Position numbers and translations under genes: made by a program. This document shows, piece after piece, positions 13,107 to 24,814 of a DNA stretch of 64,000 nt (within the stretch, counting starts at the first letter, position 1; each line of letters starts with the position of its first letter). The stretch comes from Fallopia convolvulus (lineage: Eukaryota > Streptophyta > Magnoliopsida > Caryophyllales > Polygonaceae): the NCBI GenBank assembly GCA_964016875.1, contig OZ024727.1:5914893-5978892 (forward strand), given 5' to 3'. Under the pieces are notes generated by a model. It was not told where the DNA came from and did no database searches. It worked only from the letters and a program-made list of their open reading frames with translations.

Positions 13107-13546
13107 TATATCAAACTTGAAATTCTGCTTGAATCAACCTTTCTTCCTTTAGTGACATTATAATGTCCTTTTTTTTTACTCTATATGCAAGTATTTCACT
13201 AGTCGAAAGGACATGCAACATGCATCCTCGATCTCCAAACACAAAGACATGCATATATATGTTATTTATAGTGACCTAATTTATTGTACAAGCAAATTTA
13301 CCCTATATATGTCTGTATGAATGTTAGTACGTACTTAAGCGAGTCGTCGACTCCTGCGAAGTCGTCGACTTTTAATAAACACGCAGTGGAATGAACAAAC
13401 AAGAAATAGTGTTACCGAACTATAATATGAGACTGTTATGTATAGTGGAAACTCCTTATAAACTAACTAGTTTACTTAGAGAAAAACCACTCCCTTCCGA
13501 GCTTCTCACTCGGTCGGATTTCAAGAGTACTTAGACTCGCTCTATT

Positions 13547-13755
13547 CAAGGACGGATGTAGGGGGTGGCCGGGGTAGGTCTCAGCCCACCCTAAAAAAAT
13601 AAAAACTAGTAAAAATAGGGTATATTTAATAATACGAAAAATAAAAAAATAAGGTAATTTTAGTGGTAAATTAGTTAAAATAAGGTAATTTAGCTTACCC
13701 AAAAATTTTAGTGTCAATTAGCCCAACCTAATTTTAATTCCTGGATCCGTCCCTG
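13547..13755. mobile_element. hAT-type MITE, 209 bp
   Basis: It begins CAAGGACGGATGTAG and ends CTGGATCCGTCCCTG, an imperfect terminal inverted repeat of about 15 bp. Both sides carry the same 8-bp direct repeat GCTCTATT (13539-13546 and 13756-13763). An 8-bp duplication with a CAGGGACGGAT-like end is the hAT pattern. There is no coding capacity, so it would be mobilised in trans. Confidence 0.85.
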
Positions 13756-14407
13756 GCTCTATTTATTTCTTGAGTGTTTACAAAGCTCTTCCGTGTAAAA
13801 GTTGAATCCCACAACCTTGAACCACGCTCTACCTTTGTCTCTTACACTCTCAATCTCACGTTATGTCTAAGAACACTAGACTACACCACTTGCACGAATC
13901 CCACACACAAGTCTTCTCTTTCTTTCTCACAAAATACAAGTTATGCTCAAGTGTCTAAACCTCTAACCTAAAGCAGTGAAGTATATAAGCTATAAGAAGA
14001 GAGATTTCTTGTGATATCATTTCCTATTCGGTTAAGGAAATGACATCCCACGCAATCTTACAAGATCCTTCCTAAAATAACATGTAAGCTCATAAGAAAT
14101 ATCACATAGACATGATTTTCTGATTTTTGCACTCTTTTGTGATGATTTTCTCTATAAATAAACACCCAACTGGCCTATAAGCAATCGGATACAATTTGTG
14201 TATTCCTTCCAAAAATAGTTTTCCTGCCAATTGTTTGTGTCAATGACTTTATCACATCAATTGATGTCGATGACTCTCTATGCAACTTCTGTGTCACTGA
14301 TTCTTGGAACCATCAAAACTAAAACTTGTAACATTAATGTCTATGAATGAGAATGGGAAAACACTAAGGATGATTATACAATTGTGTTCCAATAGACAAG
14401 ATCCTCA

Positions 14408-14830
14408 TCAAACAAAAACAGGCCACACATGTTGTTCAACTAACTTAGTAGACCTATCTGGTAAACCAATTTTTATAAGCTTATTTAGGGTTCTTAATTC
14501 AAGAAATAAATATGTATTAAAGGACACAAGATCAGTCACCCCTAAATATACTATCCAAGTAGACACATGAGCACAATTATGAGAAGAAAAATTACCTACG
14601 AAACTGATGGCATTCACTTGTCCATTGCATGTTCCTTCATCCATTAGAACCTTGCCTTTCATATCCTTCACCACTTGAAACAAAACTGCATTAATTAAAG
14701 ACATATTAGGTTTAGGCTATTCTAGCATAAAACATGTTTCTATCAAGTGTCCAGCTTCTTGGCAATAAGTACATTTTCCATCAAACTTATCATACTTGAC
14801 TTTCTTCTCGTCTTTGTTATCTCCTGATCC
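14408..14830 (-). pseudogene. copia gag zinc knuckle and inactivated protease
   Basis: Minus strand, upstream part: zinc knuckle CTYCQEAGHLIETC (CX2CX4HX4C) near 14750-14790, then a stop, then a protease-like stretch. The protease motif, normally WIVDSGATDHV in this family, reads WIVYLGVTDLV near 14550. The catalytic aspartate is replaced by tyrosine and the neighbouring serine, alanine and histidine are also changed. The following LRTLNKLIKIGLPDRSTKLVEQ is a typical copia protease continuation. A decayed relic. Confidence 0.8.
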
Positions 14831-15039
14831 TCGTGAATTCATTTTTATCATATCCATTACCAGCTCCTGAATTATTTCCACCATAATGAGATCAAATACT
14901 TCTTCCTAGACTCCTAGTCCTGAAAAGTTTCTTCATCTCTTAACAATCAAAGCATCATGGTTCTAACAACCAAAGATTTACATAGATTGAATTCAACAAC
15001 AATGACGAACAAGAATCGAACAATTTGTGAGATGATTCA

Positions 15040-15240
15040 AGCTTGTGAAACAAGGAAGAAGAGAGCGGGATGATTTGGGAATTTCTTCATTATTACTAAA
15101 AGAAATAACTAGAACAGAGAACAACCGACTATTTATATGAAGATAAAACTAGCTAGCAAATCTAATCTAACCAACTACAAGGCGCCAAGTTAGTGACTAT
15201 TACATTAACCAAACAATGCCACATTAGTGACTAAATACAA
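15040..15240 (-). repeat. Possible copia LTR remnant
   Basis: On the minus strand it has a TATAAATA box near 15130-15145 and a downstream leader rich in TTC/CTT, resembling a copia R/U5. It lies upstream of the copia gag fragment in the correct orientation. No partner LTR or clean PBS was found. Confidence 0.3.
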
Positions 15241-15512
15241 TTTTTCCGGTCTTGTTTTCATGAAATTTATTAAAAACTATATGAGTGAAGTTCTAAAATC
15301 TTATACCAAATTGGTGAATAATAGATAAATAATTAAAGAAAATAATAAGTTGATATGAAAAAAGAAAAATCTAATCTCAGCTTTTGATTTTTCATTCAAC
15401 AATAATGATTGTTCAAACTCTACCCATAGAGTTTGTTGTCAATTCTACTTAAACTAGATCCCAATGCTACTACTCCATATAGCAAGAGGCAAAAAATAAA
15501 AGGAGAGTGATA

Positions 15513-15689
15513 GCCTCCATTCATTTAGTTTGGCGGTTAAGCCTATGAGGTAGTACCAAGTCACTCTTTGCAATTTGCCCTTTCCTTTAATTTTTTAGAA
15601 TTAGTCAGTAACCAGTTCTTATCCCTAGTGGATGCTCTACACGTTCAAAAAATACTTGTGGCAACCCTAATCCTTACCCTATCAAAAAA
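15513..15689 (+). mobile_element. SINE, same family as 28638-28825
   Basis: The body ends in a CTTACCCTATC plus A-run tail. An 18-bp direct repeat with two mismatches flanks it (15495-15512 and 15690-15707, AATAAAAGGAGAGTGATA-like). The middle and 3' parts (a TTAGAATT..GT.AGTAA.CCAGTT block and a ..GGTGCTCTA.. like block) match the copy at 28638-28825. A tRNA-like A-box (TTTGGCGGTTAAGC) is near its 5' end. Confidence 0.7.
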
Positions 15690-15906
15690 AATAAAATGAG
15701 AGCGATATAACCTAGACAACTAGTGCCATATGAACAGAAGGTTGGAGAATTTTCTTAGTGATTTCTCCTATTCACAAAATGAAATGTATAGGTATAGGAG
15801 GATAAATCTCATATGCTTGCAAAATAAACAAGAAATCAAAACAATACACACAATATCCTACGATATATACAATGTCAAAATATACCACAGATTTGGTATC
15901 GTACTA

Positions 15907-18001
15907 CTCCCACAGTTCAAAAATACTTATCGTTTTAGTCTCATTTTCTTATTCAATAATATTTGTCATTTGATATATTTTATCATATTTTTTCCGATAT
16001 TGTCCTTATCAATTAAAAAGAACTAGTTGAAGTCCCGTGATATTCACCGGATAATTTTACTAAAAAACTATACAATTCTACGATATTAATTTAAAATACT
16101 AAATATATATAATATCATAATAAATTATGTAATAGACAAATTTTTTTTCAGCTTGTACTCCATATTTTAATTGAATATATTTTTAAATATTTTTCCATTA
16201 TTGTGGAGATCTTGTCCAAATTTAGATTGAAATTATTAAAATATTGATTTTACTTTTTATTGAATATTTTTAATTAATATTTTCTTATTTTTTTAGACAC
16301 TAATATGTATAAAATACTTGGTTTTTTTATAAAGATAATAATAATTAGGATAGGTTATCTACAAAGCATAATATAATTTATTAAAATATTTTTTTAAAGT
16401 TAATTTATTAAAATTATATATTAGGGTTCTTATCTTTTACTCTATCACTAGTATGTATTCTCGTACCTTGTACTTGTTTTGCTTAAATAAAATATTAATA
16501 ATTGTTAATATCTTAATAATCTTCCTATTTATCATATCTAAAAATAAAAGATTATTTTTTAAAAATTAAGAATGAGATCTTCTATCCATTGATTATAGTC
16601 ATATAAGATTGTACGTACATTACACTATCTTTATATTAAACTTAATTATCTAAACCTAACATATGCATTCAATCTAAAAATAAAATAACTATCCAAATAT
16701 TTGTATAATATATAACATAAACATTATCTTAATAATCTTCCTATTCATCATATCCAAAACTAAAAGATTATATTTAAAAAAAAAAGGGGGTGGTGTGGTC
16801 CAATCTAAAAGTGACATGTGTCCTTTAATAATTTTTTTAACCTCCGCTTTAGGTTATAGTTATGATAATAAGAATGTTTGTAAATATGAAAAATACAATA
16901 TAAAGATTAGTATAGAAGAGATCAAGAGAACATTGTCCTTGATTTAAGAGATAAAATATAGAGAAAATAATCTATGTATTATTTTGCAAAATTCAATCCA
17001 TCTATAAAGTTGTTTTCCATACTAAATTTACATATCGAAGAAAAAAATATAAAGGAAATTAATGTATATGGAAATTTACAAAATTCAATGTATTAATCAA
17101 CCTATCATCCATATTAAATTACAAAAAACATAGAGATAAAAAATTTAAATGTAAGGTGGGGCAAGATAAAAAAAATTCTATATTTACATAAATAAAATAA
17201 AAAGAAAATTAAGAAAAATGTAATGTAAATTTTTATCAAAATTCAATTTAAGCAAGTATTCATCAAGATTTGTAAATTTTTCTATTTTTTTTTTTATCAA
17301 ATTTTGATTTAAGAAAAAATCTTTAATATAAATGCATAAAAAGATAAAGAAATCTAATTTTATTAATTTAAATTAAAATTCGAATTTTTAGTTTTTTTTT
17401 TGACATTTACATATAATCTTAGTCATCAACATAAAATTATATCTTTTTCTCAAAATAAAAATATATCAACATAACAAAATTTATTATTTAAAATCATATC
17501 ATTATATATAGATATAGATTTTATACTTGTAGCTCAAGCCTTGTTAAAAGATAAAAAATATATTAAGACCCTAAATCTTGTTGAAAGATAAAAATATTAA
17601 ATTAATATGGAAAATATCATCACATAGGAATTTATGTATATAAAAATTATATAAATATGTTATCTATTGTAAGTAAACTAATACATAATCTATAGATATA
17701 AAATTATTTACATAAAAGATTATATAAACATGTTATCTATTTAGTATATATAGCAAGAATACTATAAGTTGTTACAAAATTTATTAAAATATAATTTCAC
17801 ATTAATTTATTCAAAAATGCCACGTGGCGCAAATTTTACAACAGACTTGGGTTCTGCTTTATAATGTATTAGGGTAGATTACATAATTATATAATAGAAG
17901 ATAAAAAAAATCACAAGATTGTGAGTATTTAAATCAAATCATATATTTTTTTAATTTTTAAAACAAATCCTAAAACGACGTATATTTCTGAACAGAGAGA
18001 G
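15907..18001. mobile_element. Stowaway-type MITE split by a Helitron
   Basis: The left end CTCCCACAGTTCAAAAATAC and the right end (reverse complement CTCTCTCTGTTCAGAAATAT) form an inverted repeat of roughly 32 bp, continuing through CGTTTTAG. A TA dinucleotide lies on each side (15905-15906 and 18002-18003), the Tc1/mariner target duplication. The CTCCCTCCGTTTCAAAAATA-like end is typical of plant Stowaway MITEs. Subtracting the inserted Helitron leaves about 239 bp, a normal MITE size. Confidence 0.8.
16023..17878 (-). mobile_element. Non-autonomous Helitron, 1.86 kb
   Basis: On the minus strand the element starts 5'-TCTACCCTAATACATTATAA at 17878, preceded by A. It ends with a hairpin (CCGGTGA-ATA-TCACGGG, one mismatch), seven further bases and then CTAG at 16026-16023, followed by T. 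TC start, CTRR end, subterminal hairpin and an A/T target without duplication are the defining Helitron features. The 5' sequence with AAAGCAGAACCC and GCCACGTGGC resembles plant Helitron termini. No Rep/helicase coding region is present. The interior is strongly AT-rich. Confidence 0.85.
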
Positions 18002-18022
18002 TATTATCTAACAACTAGTTTT

Positions 18023-20456
18023 TTTTTTTTTTGTCGTGAAAGAGGGCCTAAGTCCTTGCGAAATTCATTAAATAGAAGTGGGGTTTACAAGCCCCGAAAG
18101 GCCTACAATGTCATCGTTGAAAACTGGAAGTAAAGTAGCATCTAAATCATTAAGAATAGTAAAAGGCTCATGTGAATCTTTGGAGCGTTTTGCAATAGCA
18201 TCAGCGATCTTATTCGCTTCTCTCGGCCGGAACTTGATCACTGGAGGCATGGCAAAGGAATCGAGCAAATTCGAGCAGCTCTAGATTAGATGGATATCAC
18301 GGTGGGTTTGTAATTGCCTGTCAAGGATCAGTTTGACCGCCATGGTGGAATCAGTCTCGATGAGTAAGTGATCCACTTCTAAGCTAACAGTCAGGCGTAC
18401 ACCATGAACAATCGCCCATAATTCCGCCGTTAGAACGTCACAGGTACCGCATTGAAACATATATGCCTTGAGGAATTGACCGTTAGAATCTCTAAGAACT
18501 CCCCCACCACCAGCTTGAAGAGAATCCCTCGTACACATTGCGTCACAGTTGAGCTTGACCCAACCAGTTGGTGGCGCTTCCCAGTGGACCCCATGGCTAT
18601 TGACAGCAGTGTTCTGTTATCAAGGCACAATCTGGATTTCTGGCGATGGAAAGCAGCTTTGAAAGCTTCAGCATTGGAAGTGACCAGGCGAGACAAAAGC
18701 CCGACTTCATCAGTGTGATTGAAAACCAGTTTGTTTCTAATTTTCCAAGAGAACCACAACATGTATCCGAAAGTAGTGCACCAAGAGTCATGGTTTCGAA
18801 TATTGTCAAAAATCCAATCCTTGATAGAATTACAGGAGAAAAAGGAAGCCGGAGGATTATTACCCGTTAGCGCCAACCAGACTTGCTTGATCTCAGCACA
18901 GTCTCTTAATAAATGTAGCAAGGACTCATCATGGTTGCACCTTGGGCAAGCTCCATTTGTGCTCATGTGTCGCCGTACCCTATTCATGTTGTAGAGGAGG
19001 TTGTCATGTGCCGCCAGGTAAATGAAGTGCCTGATTCGCTGCTGTAAAGGAGCAGACCAGATTTTGCTCCAAATCTGCTCGCTTGTATGTTGAGCAGGTT
19101 GATGGATATAGATGGCAGATTTTGTTGTGAACAAGCCCGAGGGTGTGAGGCCCCAATATGGTTTATCAACAACCTCAGCGTTGTCAAACAGTCTAATTGA
19201 CATTAAGCGCCGGCGGATAGAAGCAGGAAGCAGGGGAGTAAGGATCTACCAATTCCAATCTAAACCGTTCCATAACTCAGCCACCATGGCGTCGGAGATT
19301 GCCTTAGGGATAGCAGCAGAGGCAACTTCAGAGAGAGGCCTATCAATGACCCAAGGGTGGTGCCGGAAGAAAGTAGAATGTCCATTACCAACAGCTATGC
19401 GGATCCCACGGGAGAGTGTTTCAGCACCATGGATTATGCCTTTCCAAATGTGGGAGCTAACAGGGCGGTGGGCAAATATATCAATATCGGCGCGGCTACT
19501 GCAGTATTTTCCACGAACTAGGCGGCTCTAAAGGGATCGTGGTTCTTGAAGAACGCGCCAACTGAGTTTGGCTAGGAACGTAGCATTTAAATGCCTCATC
19601 GAGCGTACCCCAAGACCCCCGTGGCGTTTCGGTTGTGCGATTTTATCCCAGCTCAAAAGATGTGTTCGGCGCTTTTCCGGGGTAGATCCCCATACAAAGC
19701 CTCGAACCTGTCCATCGATTGCATCACAAATTTCCCTCGAAATAAGAGATGCTTGCATTACATGTGTTGGAAGGCTCAACAGGACAGAATTTGCAAGAGT
19801 CGTACGACCAGTTGTCAATAAAACTTTCGATTGCCAACCTATCAGTCGAGTTTTAACTCGATCAAGAAGGAATTGGTATCTGTCATTCGTCATCCTGCCT
19901 GTAGCTGTGGGGATTCCCAAGTATGTTCCAAAATCCGTCTCGATCGGCATAGATAGAAGGGAATTGATCGCAGAAGTCGTGGAGTTGGGAACACGTCTGG
20001 AGAATAAAATAGAGCTCTTGTTGAAATTTACTCTTTCACCCGAGTTGGAACAAAATTGATGAAGACAATTGTGAATGACTTGGGCCGGATCGATAGATGC
20101 TCCTGCCATTAAAACCAAATCATCTGCAAAGAAAAGGTGCGAAAGCGAGACGCCACCAATAGTAATTGGTCTCCAAGATCCGTTAGAAATGGCTGATTGA
20201 ATAATATGTGAGAGGCGTTCCATGCATAGGACAAACAAATAATTAAGGGGAAAGTGGATCACCTTGCCTCACACCTCAGGACGGTTTGAAAGAGCCCGAA
20301 CGAGATCCATTCCAGATAAGTTCCATCAAACCAGTCGTTTGACATTGCATAATGAGTGAGATAAGATGGGTTGGGAATTGAGCTTCAACAAGGATCTCCT
20401 TCAAGAAACACCAGATGATCCTGTCGTATGCCTTTTCAAGATCAATCTTCATAATC
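18023..20456 (-). mobile_element. 5'-truncated L1-type LINE
   Basis: The minus-strand non-LTR element has a poly-A tail (T-run on the plus strand, about 18019-18032) and a 17-bp target duplication, ATCTAACAACTAGTTTT, at 18006-18022 and 20457-20473. It starts inside the RT domain, so the endonuclease and first RT blocks were never copied. Sequence and motif wording differ from the LINE at 7252, so it is a different family. It inserted only a few bases from the right end of the Stowaway/Helitron composite. Confidence 0.9.
18068..20456 (-). pseudogene. LINE ORF2: partial RT, zinc region, RNase H
   Basis: Minus strand: the RT begins at MKIDLEKAYDRIIW near 20450; the catalytic FFADDLVLMAG box is near 20120; the thumb contains TYLGIPTATGR near 19910; then WDKIAQPKRHGGLGVRS near 19620. 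The cysteine/histidine region (CPRCNHDESLLHLLRDC) is near 18920. The RNase H domain follows: GGGGVLRDSNGQF, AELWAIVHGVRL and LIETDSTMAV near 18500-18350, then ANKIADAIAKRS near 18210. Stops lie near 20277, 19530 and 19245, and a frameshift near 18540. Non-functional. Confidence 0.9.
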
Positions 20457-20473
20457 ATCTAACAACTAGTTTT

Positions 20474-21103
20474 AAATCAAAATTCAAAAGCAATTCAATT
20501 ATTCTTGTACGTTGATGGAAGCCATACCTAGATGGGAATCTAGCTGATCGAGGTCCGATCTATTACCATGGTCTAACATCTAACTTGTACGATTATTCCT
20601 CTAATTTAACTAAATTTCGTAGGGTTATTAATGGTATGGTATAAATCTTTGTTTAAACTTCCCTTTAATTTGTGGATAGACATGAACCCTAATATTACCT
20701 TTGGAATCCCTAAAGCTGAAAAAGATACAGGTAGCTAGCGTAATACAGCCTCCCTCTATATAATGTGGCCAATAATATCCCATTTTATTAGTTAAGAATT
20801 ATTGTTGAACACAAACTATTAAGTACTTCTAGAATCAAATATTGCAACATCTTGAATGTTAACAGAAGAAAATTTTTAAGAGAATAATTGGAACAAAAAA
20901 AGAAAAAGAGCTAGGGATCGATTCTTTTTTAATAATGTAATTGTACGAATTTGTCTCGTTATCCTAATGGGGTCACTAGGGGATTTGTATAATAATAGCC
21001 CTTTTGGCTTCACTTTTTGTCCATAATAATTGTAGCCAAATCTCCCATTAATTATGTAAATTTATGCTTAGTAGAATCTCTTGTTATGGTAAATTGTGAG
21101 TTG
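20474..21103. other. Intergenic, no feature recognised
   Basis: AT-rich DNA between the LINE and a MITE. I see no open frame, RNA gene or repeat structure. Confidence 0.5.
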
Positions 21104-21686
21104 TAGGAATGGAAATTATCCACGAATGTTTGATTTATCTACATATCTGATCCAAATATATGGATAAAACTCCGATTTAAGATGGGTGATGGATGAGTGA
21201 CAGATGGACTAAATAATTGGTGGGTCAGATGTTGGGGAAGGGTCATCCGACCCATCACCCAATCCATCATCCATGCAACCACCCGACTCGTTTAATCCGC
21301 TTATTAATTCTATATCCACTTGAGTTTATTTTTCATTTTGTTTTAATATATTGAATTTGTATAGAATATTTTATATATTTGAACTATTTATTATATTTCA
21401 TTAGGTTGGATTTTAGATAATGGTTTGTCTTTTACTTATTTTGTATTTTTTATTCATTACACAAGTATTGTTTTATAGTGTAATATAACTTTTATGTGTT
21501 TTGATGGGCTAGACCAAAAAATACATAATTTCACCTGAACCACCCGAAAATCCAACGGATGATGAACGGATGGTTGACGGATGATAACTTTCACGGGTGA
21601 TGGATGGGTTGGATGAAGCATTTACTTCGTGGGTCAAGTGATGGTATTAAGTCATTCATCCATAACCCAATCAATTTCCATCCCTA
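21104..21686. mobile_element. hAT-like MITE, 583 bp
   Basis: The ends TAGGAATGGAAATT and (reverse complement) TAGGGATGGAAATT form a 14-bp terminal inverted repeat with one mismatch. The interior is rich in GGATGGGT/ACCCATCC motifs, typical of such plant MITEs. The flanking 8-mers (GTGAGTTG and GTTTGATG) agree at only five positions, so the target duplication is decayed or misplaced. Confidence 0.6.
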
Positions 21687-21836
21687 GTTTGATGTGGGTT
21701 ATACATCCTGCTATTAGAGCATATTTAATTTTACGTGTGTGAATATGCAATAGTATGTGTATTCAAACTAATTGGAAGCTATATTGAAACCTTATGTCTT
21801 CATGTTCATAGTAATTGGTAGATATATTCAAACATT

Positions 21837-22560
21837 TTATATATGGATAACAAACCATGTATATATGATTACCAAGACACGTCTACATAAACGGACATAG
21901 GGAGGGGCATGAGGGGGCTCGTGCCCCTCCTTTAGTCGAGATTATTATTAATATGTGTTTCACATTTTAAACTAAATATGAGAAAATATAATTAATTTGT
22001 ATTATTAAAAATGAAAATAAACTAGTTTAAATAGTTGATTACTCGGTTTTGTAAACAATCCATTAATGTTCAATTCTTCATAATTCGATTTTATTTTTCC
22101 CAATTCACAACACCAACAACAACTTAGTTTTAACCTGCATCAGGCAAGGTTTGGAGGGCCAAGATGTACACACCCTTATCCCGACATAAAATCAAGAGGG
22201 TGTATATGGAATCCCCAAGCATTATCATCATCGCCTAAAAACCCAAGGAATGACTAACTAGACTAGCTCGTTGATGATTCTCAATCTATTAACACTGTCG
22301 ATAAGTTGTGCCCCTCCTTTCAATTTGTTTTGCATCCGTCTCTACATGTCTATATAAATAAAAATATTAACAAAACATGCATATATGAATAACAAAGTAT
22401 ACATATATGTATAACAAAACAAACATTTATGAATATCAAAATAGCATACATGAATAACAAACCCCTTATATATACATAAAAATCTACACTTATATTAATA
22501 ACAAGCCACACATATATGAATACCAAGTCATGTATATATGAATAATAATCCACCTATATA
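21837..22560. repeat. Degenerate array of ATATATGAATAACAAA-like units
   Basis: About a dozen imperfect copies of a 17-20 bp unit (CATATATGAATAACAAA and variants) occupy 22370-22560. Two more lie at 21837-21880, before the inserted hAT MITE. The array therefore predates the MITE. Confidence 0.55.
21885..22343. mobile_element. hAT-like MITE inside the AT repeat
   Basis: The right end (reverse complement AGAGACGGATGCA) matches the common hAT MITE end. The left end ACATAAACGGACATAGG is a diverged counterpart. An 8-bp direct repeat with one C/T difference (ACACGTCT at 21877-21884, ACATGTCT at 22344-22351) flanks it. Internally GTGCCCCTCCTTT occurs twice (about 21922 and 22309). The exact edges could shift by a few bases. 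Confidence 0.5.
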
Positions 22561-22654
22561 TAAATAATAATAAATATATATGTTGACTTGTTTTTTGGTA
22601 GAAAAATATTTATGTTGACTCAGGATTCACCATAAAAATTGTCTTACATGAACG

Positions 22655-22740
22655 TTTCCTTACATCCACTAGAATTGAACCTCAGACCTTATGAATGTAG
22701 AACATGCCACTTACCACCGAACCAACTTCCTTTGGTTAGA
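22655..22740 (-). repeat. SINE head (tRNA-like promoter), degraded
   Basis: The minus strand shows an A-box-like TTGGTTCGGTGGTAAG and, about 35 bases on, a B-box-like GGTTCAATTCT. Spacing fits an RNA polymerase III promoter of a tRNA-derived SINE. No target duplication or tail was found, and acceptor-stem pairing is absent. Confidence 0.35.
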
Positions 22741-24814
22741 GCTAGTTTATATAGGGGAATTTTTTTCGGTTTAAAATTTATATAGGGAAATTCTCCTTAG
22801 GATAAGGAGGTCTAAAACAAATTAATATATCAATATGTTTCTTCTAGCTTATGTAGTTCTACCCTATCAAATTATGATATCCGGGGGAGTTATTTCTCAA
22901 AATATTCTTCTTCATCATCATTGGCCCAGTGAGGTTTTGCTAAAACAGAATTTGGGGATTAAGACGGGGTTACCCCTACTCTAAGAAAAGGTGTAAGCCC
23001 GATAGATCCAAGAAAAACTAAAATTCAACTAAGTGACAATAATAACTGAATTTAGTTAGAATGCATCAAAATTGGTATATGGACTAAATTCATCTCAAAG
23101 GCAGTGTATAAAAGGTAATGAGTTTTTTTAATATTAAATTAATCCTAACTCGATTGTTATTGAAGAATAAAACAACAGCGGAGTTTCCATTATATCATTT
23201 TCGGTAGTGGCAGATGATGGAAGGTAAAGTGAGAAGATGGTGAAAAGAATGATGAGGAAATGTATTGTGCATCTATTGCTGACATTCATTGATCAGAAGA
23301 ACGAGAAAAAATTGAGGTCAACAAAATGAATTGACTTTATTTATATATTGTCCCAAAAATGAAAAAGTTTAAAACTTTAAGATTTGTAATTAAGTGGCAA
23401 TTATACTGCCTCTATGATGGACTTTTTGGTGCTTTAAAAACCAAGTAATCTTTCACCAACAAGCAATTGAAAATACAATGACAATGAAACAATATTCTTA
23501 AACCAATTCGATTTGGATATGGAAGCAATCGAAGAATAACGTAGAATTAGATAATTACATCCAATATATTAAACCTTGACGGATCAAAATTCAGTACTGG
23601 ACATGCAAATGTATGTGCGGAATGTACCCATTATCGTCACAAAGATCGCTCTTGCTCTACGAAAAAGTATAAAACAAGCGCAAAACCTGAGGATTCGAAC
23701 ACGACAAATAGAAGGTGGAAAACTCGGTGCCATCAATGTATTCAATGGAATATTGATTGTATATGAGTGTCAAAGTTTCTGGATAGTAAATCGAGAGCCA
23801 TACACATGTAAGTCTTAACACAAAAATACAATGAAATTTTATTCTAAAATTAATTGATAATAGGAAGAGTAATTTAAGTGTTTATATGTAAGTTAATGTA
23901 ATCCTAATTTTTTTCATGTAAAAATTACACGTCATCGCAAGTGCAAAATCCATAATGATCTAAACCGATTGGTCAATAAATTTTAACAACCGAAAATCTT
24001 GAATTCTTTTTTGAGTACTCTTTTATTTTTATGAAGGACATTGCCCATAAGAGTCGAACCGGTAATCTCTAGGTACTATCTGTAAAGACTTAACCGTTTG
24101 ACTAGATGCCCGAAGGCCATGTGATGAATACTCGATCTATATTTATAGTACATACATAGTACATGGTACATAAAGTTTTAAATGAATCTATCTTTTTTGG
24201 ATCAATTTTTTTCACCCTCCAATCAAAATACATATTAAAGTACTACTACACCTAAGTTCTTGGGTACGAATTGATCTACACCTATGGCTATATTCTACGA
24301 AAATGTGAAAGTTTTAACATATATATTTGTACACGCAAAAGTCACGATCTACCGATTAACAAAAGTCCTGTATTTTGTTCGCTGAACCTATTATATTCGT
24401 TCTTCCTATTTTCTTCTTGAACGTCATTTAATCTAACATTCTTCCCCTCACCTTCTAGATAAAACATACCATTTCGCCTATGTATTACGAGCACGTAGAA
24501 AGGAGTGGGTCCCTAATAATAAAGCCTAAAATCATTCTACTTTCCAACCCAACAATTAAAAATAATTTATGTCTATTAATACTGTACTTCCATAATAAAT
24601 TAGCCGTTAGCAACCAATAAATAAAAAGATAGCAAAATACAAATTGAATCACTTCTACATTGTCCATTAGCTCTCTAGATATATATAGTTCACAATATAT
24701 ATTAATAACACATTGACGAAGACCCCAACTCAACAGTAAACAGTCTGTTGGTGTACATTAAACATGGCTAAAAACTACTTAAAAATTATGATTAAGAAAT
24801 TATATTTAATTTCC
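22741..24814. other. Intergenic, downstream of the MYB gene
   Basis: AT-rich, without a convincing gene. An 80-codon frame at 23576-23818 resembles nothing I know. Around 24035-24120 (minus) there is another tRNA-like A-box/B-box pair (GGGCATCTAGTCAAACGG ... GGTTCGACTC), probably a SINE relic. Confidence 0.45.

Noticed and set aside
13338..13375. Repeated AGTCGTCGACT as an operator-like site
   Set aside because: Only two copies near a decayed element. No gene nearby to regulate.
22130..22260. Separate SINE inside the hAT MITE (GGAGGGCCAAGATGTACACAC block)
   Set aside because: Wording resembles the 3' part of some plant SINEs, but no A/B box, tail or target duplication could be shown.
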